A DNA stretch of 5,765 nucleotides from Parvularcula sp. (lineage in GTDB: Bacteria; Pseudomonadota; Alphaproteobacteria; Caulobacterales; Parvularculaceae): NCBI GenBank assembly GCA_003506635.1, contig DNZB01000078.1:1-5765 (forward strand), given 5' to 3'. Under the pieces are notes generated by a model. The model saw only the letters and a program-made list of their open reading frames with translations, was not told where the DNA came from and searched no databases. Positions 1 to 5,696 of the stretch are shown one piece after another (within the stretch, counting starts at the first letter, position 1; each line of letters begins with the position of its first letter). Made by a program: the position numbers and the translations under genes.

Positions 1-26
1 AGAACGGCGCGACCGCCAAGGGCCTG

Positions 27-64
27 GATCGTCGGGCGTGATTCCTTAATCACGCCCGACGATC
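27..64. repeat. Perfect 17-bp inverted repeat (hairpin), possible factor-dependent or bidirectional terminator
   Basis: The left arm GATCGTCGGGCGTGATT (27-43) is exactly complementary to the right arm AATCACGCCCGACGATC (48-64), leaving a 4-base loop CCTT. The last base of the right arm is also the last base of the minus-strand TAG stop codon of the DsbA-family gene (64-66), so the hairpin would form at the very 3' end of that message. Reading on the minus strand, no T run follows the stem, so it is not a canonical intrinsic terminator. It could instead protect the 3' end, act with Rho, or be a dispersed palindromic repeat. On the plus strand a broken T-rich stretch comes about ten bases after the stem, which is too far for a classic terminator. 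Confidence 0.7.
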
Positions 65-834
65 TAGCCGGCGGGCTTTGCTTTCTTCGCTTCGGCGATC
101 GCGGTCCGGATCGCGCCCTCGTCAAGGCCCGGAATGACGCGCAGGAAGGCGCCGTTCTGCGACGTCACGATGAAGCTCGGCGTGCCGTCGAGGCGCATGC
201 GCTGGGCCGCTTCAAAGTTGCTTTGCAGGGCGGTTTCAAGCTTCGGCGCGCTCGCATCCGCCTTCAGCTTCTTCCCGTCGAGGCCGGTCGACCTCGCGAT
301 TTCAAGCAGCCGCTCTTCAGTGAGGACGCCCGACTGACTCATCAGCGCGAAATGATAGTCGAGATATCTTCCCTGCTCGCGCGCGGCGAGAGCAAAGCGC
401 GCGGCCGCGTCGGATTCTTTCCGCAGGATCGGCAGTTCGCGGAAGATGACGCGCACGGCCGGGTCCTTGTGCGCAAGCTCTTGCACGAGCGATGTCGCGC
501 GCTTGCAGACGCCGCAATGGTAATCGAAAAGCTCGACGACCGTCACTTTCGCCTGCGCCGGGTTCTTGCCGGCGACGAACCCCGTCTCCTCCTTCAGCAG
601 CGCGGGCATCGCGGCGGCGGCCGCGTCCGCGGTCTGCTGGTCCGAATAGGCGTTGAGCGCCTCGACGATGATTTCGGGATTGTCGCGGATGACTTCGCGG
701 ACGATCGCTTCAATTTCCCGGCGTTCGGCGCTCGGCGCGGGCTTGGTCTGCTGCGCGGAGACAAACGACACCGCGAGGGCGCCGAACAGGGCCGCGCCCG
801 CCAGCGCCGCGCCGATGATGAGTCTCGTTTTCAT
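64..834 (-). CDS. DsbA/ScsC-like periplasmic thiol-disulfide oxidoreductase
   Basis: This 256-aa exported thioredoxin-fold protein probably forms, reduces or shuffles disulfide bonds in periplasmic proteins. Residues 1-27 form a Sec signal peptide (Lys/Arg n-region, Ala-rich core, cleavage probably after SFVSA). Residues about 37-65 match the helical N-terminal segment of ScsC-like proteins (REIEAIVREVIRDNPEII). This is followed by a DsbA-like thioredoxin domain with the active site CGVC at 107-110, within FDYHCGVCK. The cis-proline loop is GTPSF, with Pro219. The CGVC dipeptide differs from the CPHC of classical DsbA, so the redox potential and direction (oxidase, reductase or isomerase) cannot be assigned. 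I chose the ATG at 834 because GGGGA sits 8 bases upstream and the signal peptide starts cleanly there. An in-frame ATG at 852 would add six residues. The gene starts 43 bases after the M48 protease stop with no terminator between, suggesting one transcript. Known from the family: ScsC-type proteins can oligomerise through the N-terminal segment; whether this one does is inference. Confidence 0.9.
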   Translation of the reverse strand: MKTRLIIGAALAGAALFGALAVSFVSAQQTKPAPSAERREIEAIVREVIRDNPEIIVEALNAYSDQQTADAAAAAMPALLKEETGFVAGKNPAQAKVTVVELFDYHCGVCKRATSLVQELAHKDPAVRVIFRELPILRKESDAAARFALAAREQGRYLDYHFALMSQSGVLTEERLLEIARSTGLDGKKLKADASAPKLETALQSNFEAAQRMRLDGTPSFIVTSQNGAFLRVIPGLDEGAIRTAIAEAKKAKPAG

Positions 835-842
835 GATGCGTA

Positions 843-847
843 TCCCC
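843..847 (-). promoter_or_regulatory. Ribosome binding site supporting the 834 start of the DsbA-family gene
   Basis: Read on the minus strand this is GGGGA, 8 bases before the ATG at 834. The alternative ATG at 852 has no comparable purine core at a good distance, so this site decides the start. It lies inside the 43-base gap after the M48 gene. Confidence 0.6.
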
Positions 848-877
848 GTCATTTTGTTCTGACGACGCTTCTGGCGT

Positions 878-2311
878 CTAGTTGAATTGCGGATCGGGCA
901 CTTCGCCCTTGTCCGGCGCCGGTTCCTGCGGCCTTTCGGGCGCCGGATCGCGCTCGCCGCCGCGGCCCGGATTGGCCGCCTCAACGCCAATGCTTGCAAC
1001 GACGATATCGGTCGCCTGTCGCCATTCGGGCGTGCCGCGCGGCAATTTCTGAAGGGCGCGCCGCGCGAATTGCGCGGCCTCCGGCTTGGCGCCGACATTA
1101 TAGCGGGATTCCGCCATGGCGAGATCGGCGAGTCCTTCCTTGCCGAGCGCGCCGTAAGCGCGCGCAAGTTCGAACCAGCCGAAGGAATTGTCCGGCTCGA
1201 CAAGGAGCGCGGCTTTCAGCTCCTTGACGGCGGCGTCGAGATCGTCGGGCTCCTCGCTCGCGGCGAGCGCGCGGCCGAGATTGATGCGAAGCAGGGCCTT
1301 GCCGGGCTTGAGTTCGACCGAGCGGCGGTGCGGCGCGACCGATTCGGCGACACGCCCGAACTCGAACAGCATCTGTCCTTTCAACTCGTAAAAATAGGGG
1401 TTGTCGGGGTGCAGATCGATCAGCCCGTCGATCTCCTTTACGGCCTTGTCCATGTCGGTCGCGCGATAATAGGCGACGGCGCGCGCATAGCGGGCGGGGT
1501 CTGAAAGGTCCGCCGGCGGATATTGCCGCAGCGTGAATTGCGCCGGCTGCATGAAGCCGAGAATCTTCGCCTGGATCATCTTGAGGCGGGCGATTTCCTC
1601 GGGCGTGTTCCGCGCGCCGAAATTCGGCAGCGAGGCCGCGCGTTCCTCCAGCGCGTTGACGCGGGCAAGCGCCAGCGGGTGGCTTTGCAGGTAGGGATTG
1701 ACGCGCTGGCTGTGGACGATCTGCGATCCGCTGAGGCGTTTGAAGGATTGAATGAGCCCCGCGCCCGAACTTCCGACCGCGTCGAGATAGGTGAGGGCGG
1801 CCTGGTCGGCGGAGGATTCCTGACCCCTGCTGTATTTCAGAACATTGGCGACGCCGACCGTCTGACCGAGCGCCAGGAGGCCAAGCCCGGCGTCCGTCGC
1901 GCCGGCGGCGATCGCGCCCGCGGCAAGAACAAGGCTGAGGATCATCGGGCGCGACGCGGCGGCGTAGGCCTCGTCCGAGCGGGTCGTATGCGCCAGCGCG
2001 ATGTGCCCGGCCTCGTGCGCGATCACGCCTTCGATTTCGTTCGGCGTTTCTGAAATCGTGATGAGGCCGGTGTTGACCCCCATGACGAGACCGCCGGCGA
2101 AGGCGTTGAACGATTGATCGCCGATGATCAGGATCTGGATTTCGTCCGCCGGGATTCCCGCGGCGCGGAAGATCGGGCGTGAATAGTCGTCGAGCCATTC
2201 TTCGATCTCGACGTCGCGAAGCAGCGATTGCGCCGATGCCGGTGCGGCGGCCATCGCGACTGCGACGGCGAAGACGCCGGCAAGGACCGATCGAGCGGCG
2301 AAGATTTTCAT
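878..2311 (-). CDS. Periplasmic M48-family zinc metalloprotease with TPR-like repeats (BepA/YfgC-like)
   Basis: This 477-aa exported protein belongs to peptidase family M48, which in the periplasm degrades or chaperones misassembled outer-membrane proteins. Residues 1-27 are a signal peptide ending ASA|Q. The zinc motif HEAGH is at 99-103, in EIEGVIAHEAGHIALAH. The third ligand is probably Glu165 in RGQESSADQ, the usual ExxAD element. A QSHP element places His211 46 residues later, where BepA has its regulatory fourth zinc-ligand histidine; this correspondence is by spacing and motif, not alignment. A hydrophobic Ala/Gly-rich stretch lies at about 122-155. Residues about 275-430 contain helical TPR-like repeats (for example RYARAVAYYRATDMDKAVKEI). 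The tail after 445 is Pro/Glu-rich and probably disordered. Start choice: the ATG at 2311 gives a normal signal peptide, but a GTG at 2317 is better spaced (5 bases) from the GGAG at 2323-2326 and would add two residues. The gene lies 86 bases downstream of rne and 43 bases upstream of the thioredoxin-like gene. BepA identity is a family-level call; orthology is not shown. Confidence 0.93.
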   Translation of the reverse strand: MKIFAARSVLAGVFAVAVAMAAAPASAQSLLRDVEIEEWLDDYSRPIFRAAGIPADEIQILIIGDQSFNAFAGGLVMGVNTGLITISETPNEIEGVIAHEAGHIALAHTTRSDEAYAAASRPMILSLVLAAGAIAAGATDAGLGLLALGQTVGVANVLKYSRGQESSADQAALTYLDAVGSSGAGLIQSFKRLSGSQIVHSQRVNPYLQSHPLALARVNALEERAASLPNFGARNTPEEIARLKMIQAKILGFMQPAQFTLRQYPPADLSDPARYARAVAYYRATDMDKAVKEIDGLIDLHPDNPYFYELKGQMLFEFGRVAESVAPHRRSVELKPGKALLRINLGRALAASEEPDDLDAAVKELKAALLVEPDNSFGWFELARAYGALGKEGLADLAMAESRYNVGAKPEAAQFARRALQKLPRGTPEWRQATDIVVASIGVEAANPGRGGERDPAPERPQEPAPDKGEVPDPQFN

Positions 2312-2322
2312 ACGCACACCAT

Positions 2323-2326
2323 CTCC
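2323..2326 (-). promoter_or_regulatory. Ribosome binding site for the M48 protease; leaves the start ambiguous
   Basis: Read on the minus strand this is GGAG. It is 11 bases from the ATG at 2311 and 5 bases from an in-frame GTG at 2317. The spacing slightly favours GTG, while codon preference favours ATG. Both give the same mature protein after signal-peptide cleavage. Confidence 0.5.
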
Positions 2327-2397
2327 AGTCCTCGGCGCAGCGCAACAATCATCGCCCCGAATGGCGGAAATGTGACCCCTGCCGGCCGGCGCCGCGC

Positions 2398-5163
2398 CTA
2401 TTGGCCGAGCGCCTTGCGCCACCAGCCCTTCTTCGGCGCCTCGCCAGCCGCCGCCGGGACGATGTCGGGCGGCGGGGCGGGCGGCGTTTTGGGGGCAGGG
2501 GGCTCTGGCTCGCGCCAGCTTGCGCCGGCAGCGGGTTCTGGCGCTTCAGGCTCGATCGTCGCCGGGGCCGCTGGCGCGACATCACGCGGCGCGGCTTCCG
2601 GCGCGAACGCGCCCTCGCCGGCGTCATTCTCGCTGGGGCCGGCGCCGTTCTGCGGCGCGGCGTCTGAACCCTCGCCCGGCGCGGCTTCGGCGCTGTCGGG
2701 GCGACGGTCATTGCGGCGCCCGCCGCGGCGTCCGCGCCGGCGGCGGCGGCGCGCGCCCTCGCCGCGTTCGCTGTCGCCCTCGGCGCGCTCGCCCTCGTCG
2801 TCTTGGCGGCTGCGCTGCGGCTCTTCTTCGCCGAGATCGACGCTCGGTTGATCTTCCGCCTGAGGATCGACGGCGCTTTGCGCCGGAAGGTCGTCCGGCC
2901 GGCCGTCGCGCCCTTCGCGTCCGCGTCCGCCGCGCCGGCGCCGCCGGCGGCGCCCGCCGCGCTCGTCGCTGCGGCTTTCGCCTTCGCGGCGGTCTTCACT
3001 TTCGCCTGCGTCCGCGTCCTCCACCGCAACCTCTTCCGTTCCGGCGTCGGGCTCGATCGTTTCGGTGGTGTCGGCGCGCACGATCACCGGCGCCTCGGCG
3101 GCTTCCTTGCGCGCGCCGGTCTTCTCGATTTCGAAATTGTCGCCGGCCTTGGTCGAGTCGGCGATCACTTCGACCGTGACGCCGTAATTTTCCTCGATTC
3201 GCCGCAGCCATTCGCGTTTGTGATTGAGGACATAAAGCGCGACATCGATCGCGACCTTGACCTGCAACAGGCCCGCTTCGCCCGAAATCGCCTCGTGTTC
3301 GGTCGCGCGAAGAATGCGCAGCGCGGCCATCTCGTGCGAGCGCACCGCGCCCGCGCCCCCGCATGTCGGGCAGGCGTGCGTCGTGCCGTCGACGATCCCG
3401 GCGCGCCGGCGCTGGCGCGACATTTCAAGAAGGCCGAAGGTCGAAATGCGCCCGACCTGGATGCGCGCGCGGTCGGCGCGCAACGCGTCTTTCAGGCGCT
3501 TTTCGACGGCGCGGTTGTTGCGGCCTTCCTCCATGTCGATGAAATCGACGACGATAAGGCCCGCAAGGTCGCGCAGGCGCATCTGCCGAGCGGCTTCGTC
3601 CGCCGCCTCAAGATTGGTGCGCAGCGCCGTCTGTTCAATGTTGCGCTCGCGCGTCGACTTGCCGGAATTGACGTCGATCGCGATCAGCGCCTCGGTCTGG
3701 TTGATGACGATATAGCCGCCGGACTTCAGGCGAACGGTCGGCTGGTACATCGAATCGAGCTGCGCCTCGACATTGTGCGCCACGAAAAGCGGCGTGCGCT
3801 CCTTGTAGGGCTGCACGTTCTTCGAATGCGACGGCATCAGCATCTTCATGAAGTCTTTGGCTTCGCGATAGCCGCTGTCGCCCTCGACGATGACTTGCGC
3901 GATGTCCTTGTCGTAAAGGTCGCGGATCGCGCGCTTGATCAGGCTCGCCTCCTCGTAGATGAGGCAGGGCGCGATCGACTTCAACGTCAGGGTACGGATG
4001 TTCTCCCACAGGCGGACGAGATATTCATAGTCGCGCTTGATCTCCGCCTTCGTCCGCTTCGCTCCGGCGGTGCGGATGATGAGGCCCATGCCGCCCGGCA
4101 CGTCGAGGCTGTCGACGACGCGGCGCAGCCGCTTTCGGTCGGCGGCGACCGGGATCTTCCGCGAAATGCCGCCGCCGCGCGCCGTGTTGGGCATCAAGAC
4201 GCAATAGCGTCCGGCGAGCGAGAGATAGGTCGTCAGCGCCGCGCCCTTGGTCCCGCGTTCTTCCTTCACCGCTTGCACCAGCAGGATCTGCCGGCGCTTG
4301 ATGACCTCCTGAATCTTGTAGTTGCGCAGAAGGCGGGCTTTCTTGCGGCGCGCCTCGCGGTAGCGCTCGATCAGCTCGCGACGCGGCAGCTTCGCGAGCG
4401 GGTTTTGTTCGGCGAGGCGGGCGATGCGCGCCGCGACGGCCGCTTCGTCGTCTTCCTCGTCCTCATTTTCGACGGCGTCCTCGCCGGCTTCGTCGGCGGC
4501 GAGCGCCGGCGCGGCGAACTCGATTTCCTCGACGATTTCGGGCGCGGCGGCGTCCTCGCCGGCGTCGGCTTCCTCGATGCCGGCGATTTCGTCGAGCGGA
4601 TCGGCGTTCATGTCATGCGCGTCGGCGGATTGCGTCTCCGCCGCCGGAGCGTCCATCGCCGCGGCTTCCGGCTCTGGCGCTTCGGAACCCTCCGCCTCTG
4701 ATTCGAGGGCATGCGGGCCGTCAGATCCGGAAGCGCGGGGCGCGCGGTCGTCATCGCGCGAATAGTCGGGCCGCCCGCCTTCGCCGCCTTCGCCGAGCGC
4801 GGCGTCGATCTCTTCGAGCGCGTCATCGTCATCCTCGCCCGCGCGCGTCAGCGCGAGCGCGGCGGCGAGCTCCGCCTCCTCCTTGTCCGCCTCTTGCAGC
4901 AGCGCACGATCGGAAACCGGGATCTGGTAATAGTCAGGATGAATCTCGTTGAAAGCGAGGAAGCCGTGGCGGTTGCCGCCGAACTCGACGAACGCCGCTT
5001 GCAGCGAGGGCTCGACCCGCGTCACCCGGGCGAGGTAGATGTTTCCGCGAACCGGCCGCTTCGACGCCGATTCAAAATCGAAGTCCTCAACCTTGCCGTT
5101 CTGGAGAACGCAGACGCGAACTTCTTCCTCGTTCGCGGCGTCGATAAGCATTGTCTTTTTCAT
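2398..5163 (-). CDS. rne: Ribonuclease E (RNase E/G family), degradosome endonuclease and scaffold
   Basis: This 921-aa endoribonuclease cuts AU-rich single-stranded RNA in mRNA decay and in rRNA/tRNA processing, and scaffolds the RNA degradosome. The S1 domain begins near residue 37 and has RNA-contact aromatics Phe58 and Phe68. It is interrupted by an acidic low-complexity insert (about 98-245) and resumes after basic residues 258-290 at VQAVKEERGTKGAALTTY. The 5'-monophosphate sensor residues are Arg364-Thr365 (LIIRTAGAK). The catalytic Mg ligands are Asp497 (AIDVNSG) and Asp540 (VVDFIDM), 43 apart as in E. coli (Asp303/Asp346). The zinc-link CPTCGG supplies Cys598 and Cys601, which join protomers in the tetramer. 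From about 682 the tail is disordered, with two Arg-rich RNA-binding clusters (736-755 and 803-822) between acidic blocks, and ends in KKGWWRKALGQ. The GWW motif (913-915) resembles the PNPase-binding end reported for Caulobacter RNase E. The ATG at 5163 is preceded by AAGAGA at a 5-base spacing and gives the usual MxKxMLIDA-type N-terminus. No helicase- or enolase-binding segment could be recognised. The gene is complete. Confidence 0.97.
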   Translation of the reverse strand: MKKTMLIDAANEEEVRVCVLQNGKVEDFDFESASKRPVRGNIYLARVTRVEPSLQAAFVEFGGNRHGFLAFNEIHPDYYQIPVSDRALLQEADKEEAELAAALALTRAGEDDDDALEEIDAALGEGGEGGRPDYSRDDDRAPRASGSDGPHALESEAEGSEAPEPEAAAMDAPAAETQSADAHDMNADPLDEIAGIEEADAGEDAAAPEIVEEIEFAAPALAADEAGEDAVENEDEEDDEAAVAARIARLAEQNPLAKLPRRELIERYREARRKKARLLRNYKIQEVIKRRQILLVQAVKEERGTKGAALTTYLSLAGRYCVLMPNTARGGGISRKIPVAADRKRLRRVVDSLDVPGGMGLIIRTAGAKRTKAEIKRDYEYLVRLWENIRTLTLKSIAPCLIYEEASLIKRAIRDLYDKDIAQVIVEGDSGYREAKDFMKMLMPSHSKNVQPYKERTPLFVAHNVEAQLDSMYQPTVRLKSGGYIVINQTEALIAIDVNSGKSTRERNIEQTALRTNLEAADEAARQMRLRDLAGLIVVDFIDMEEGRNNRAVEKRLKDALRADRARIQVGRISTFGLLEMSRQRRRAGIVDGTTHACPTCGGAGAVRSHEMAALRILRATEHEAISGEAGLLQVKVAIDVALYVLNHKREWLRRIEENYGVTVEVIADSTKAGDNFEIEKTGARKEAAEAPVIVRADTTETIEPDAGTEEVAVEDADAGESEDRREGESRSDERGGRRRRRRRGGRGREGRDGRPDDLPAQSAVDPQAEDQPSVDLGEEEPQRSRQDDEGERAEGDSERGEGARRRRRRGRRGGRRNDRRPDSAEAAPGEGSDAAPQNGAGPSENDAGEGAFAPEAAPRDVAPAAPATIEPEAPEPAAGASWREPEPPAPKTPPAPPPDIVPAAAGEAPKKGWWRKALGQ

Positions 5164-5168
5164 TGATA

Positions 5169-5174
5169 TCTCTT
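5169..5174 (-). promoter_or_regulatory. Ribosome binding site of rne
   Basis: Read on the minus strand this is AAGAGA, 5 bases before the ATG at 5163. It is a moderate purine-rich Shine-Dalgarno and supports the annotated rne start. Confidence 0.5.
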
Positions 5175-5387
5175 GCGGCGCGCGGGGCCGGGGGCGTTCG
5201 CCCAGGCTCGCTGCTGCCGTTCCATTTGCGCAGGGGCGTCATGCCGCAGCCGCGGGAGACGAGGCCTTCGCCGCCGTCCATGATCGCAGGTGCTGTCGCC
5301 ATCTGCCGTGTTCCAATTGCGCGGCGCCCTTATCGTGCGCCGCAGGGTTCAAAGTCCGGCGCCGAATGGCGCCATTGCTCCCGAAAA

Positions 5388-5452
5388 AGCGCTATGGTCT
5401 CGCATTGCGAAGCGCTCATTCCGTCCGGCCTCAGGAGCGGCCGGACTTTTTT
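5388..5452 (+). ncRNA. Candidate structured leader or small RNA ending at an intrinsic terminator
   Basis: The segment folds on paper into two consecutive stems. The first pairs AGCGCT (5388-5393) with AGCGCT (5411-5416), with an inner TCGC (5400-5403)/GCGA (5407-5410) stem flush on the 3' side and a six-base bulge on the 5' side. The second is the terminator stem at 5423-5446, followed by six T. No convincing ORF leads into this terminator. A TATGGT at 5393-5398 resembles a -10 element but has no -35 at proper spacing, and it would put the transcript start inside the first stem. The region could therefore be a short sRNA, an attenuated leader of the plus-strand gene, or a stop for antisense transcription out of rne. 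It matches no RNA family I can name. Confidence 0.25.
5423..5452 (+). terminator. Rho-independent terminator, plus strand, with no obvious gene upstream
   Basis: GTCCGGCC (5423-5430) pairs perfectly with GGCCGGAC (5439-5446) around an 8-base loop, and six consecutive T (5447-5452) follow directly. The orientation is plus strand. On the minus strand the stem is preceded, not followed, by the homopolymer, so it would not stop rne transcription. It lies 244 bases before the next plus-strand start. Confidence 0.75.
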
Positions 5453-5523
5453 GGCGGTTTGCGCGGATCGGTTGACCCGGTCTGATCGCCGCCCCGGCGC
5501 AAAACCGGGGAGAAATTTCCAAC

Positions 5524-5655
5524 ATGAAATCAGGATCCGCCAGACGCGAATCTCAACCATGTTTAATCGAAGATGCATTACCATGGGAAAAAAGGAAAGC
5601 ATCGGTTAAGGCCGACTCAGCCTTTCATCGGTCGGCGTGTGATTGGCTGGCCTAA
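5524..5655 (+). CDS. Possible small ORF of 43 codons, unrecognised
   Basis: ATG at 5524, TAA at 5653-5655. The N-terminus MKSGSARRESQPCLIEDALP is followed by a basic stretch (WEKRK) and two further aromatic/cysteine spots, with no signal peptide or membrane segment. A strong GGGGAG (5507-5512) lies 11 bases upstream, somewhat far. The frame ends just before the CtrA-type box. I do not recognise the product. It may be a chance ORF or a leader peptide in the 5' region of the plus-strand gene. Nothing beyond the ribosome-binding-like site supports translation. Confidence 0.15.
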   Translation: MKSGSARRESQPCLIEDALPWEKRKASVKADSAFHRSACDWLA

Positions 5656-5658
5656 TTC

Positions 5659-5674
5659 TTAACGGGACGTTAAC
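5659..5674 (+). promoter_or_regulatory. CtrA-type binding site TTAA-N7-TTAAC
   Basis: The sequence TTAACGGGACGTTAAC matches the full consensus for the alphaproteobacterial cell-cycle regulator CtrA with no mismatch: TTAA (5659-5662), seven bases, TTAAC (5670-5674). It is also an inverted repeat, TTAACG/CGTTAA around GGA. It lies 22 bases before the ATG at 5697, 40 before a GTG at 5715 and 58 before a GTG at 5733. If CtrA activates from a -35 position, transcription would start near 5700 and favour one of the later start codons; if the upstream ATG is right, the site would more likely repress. Binding is inferred from the motif only. Confidence 0.55.
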
Positions 5675-5696
5675 TCAAGGGACGCACAACGTCTGA

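Larger units (their letters stand above)
5164..5696. other. Divergent intergenic region upstream of rne (533 bases)
   Basis: This region contains no gene I can support with confidence. It must hold the rne promoter and long 5' leader (minus strand) and the control region of the plus-strand gene starting near 5697. No clear -35/-10 pair of the alphaproteobacterial TTGAC-N17 type was found for either direction. What it does hold is listed separately: a GC-rich half (5164-5452) with several hairpins and a plus-strand intrinsic terminator, then a more AT-rich half (5510-5696) with a possible small ORF and a CtrA-type box. Other hairpins seen are GCGGCGC 5321-5327 with 5337-5343, the 12-base palindrome AATGGCGCCATT at 5365-5376, CCCCGG 5492-5497 with CCGGGG 5505-5510, and GCCGAC 5611-5616 with GTCGGC 5631-5636. 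A long leader on rne mRNA is known in E. coli, where RNase E autoregulates through it; whether that holds here is inference. Confidence 0.6.

Noticed and set aside
1..41. Plus-strand frame ending NGATAKGLDRRA at a TGA (39-41), possibly the tail of a convergent gene
   Set aside because: Only 12 codons are visible and another forward frame also ends nearby, so no gene can be supported.
223..885. 220-codon plus-strand open frame opposite the DsbA-family gene
   Set aside because: It is a mirror of a well-supported gene; no ribosome binding site or recognisable domain.
835..1203. Extension of the DsbA-family reading frame upstream of 834
   Set aside because: The extra N-terminus is an Arg/Pro-rich stretch overlapping the 3' end of the M48 gene and would bury the signal peptide. 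The RBS at 843-847 supports the 834 start.
1098..2348. Long minus-strand frame overlapping the M48 protease in another frame
   Set aside because: The product is extremely Arg-rich with no motif, while the overlapping frame carries HEAGH, a signal peptide and TPR-like repeats.
2381..2390. Palindrome GCCGGCCGGC in the rne-M48 gap as a terminator
   Set aside because: It has no T run on the minus strand and no loop; such palindromes are common in GC-rich DNA. Read-through into the M48 gene is more likely.
2803..4701. 632-codon plus-strand open frame antisense to rne
   Set aside because: It lies wholly inside the clear RNase E gene. Its translation is a low-complexity, Arg/Ala/Asp-rich product with no domain, as expected for the opposite strand of a GC-rich gene.
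5087..5302. 71-codon minus-strand frame overlapping the rne start
   Set aside because: It overlaps the rne N-terminus in another frame, has no good ribosome binding site and encodes a low-complexity basic product.
5472..5477. TTGACC as the -35 of a plus-strand promoter
   Set aside because: No acceptable -10 element lies 16-18 bases downstream, where the sequence is GC-rich.
5492..5510. CCCCGG/CCGGGG hairpin as a second terminator
   Set aside because: The stem is only six pairs and is followed by AGAAATTTCC rather than a T run.
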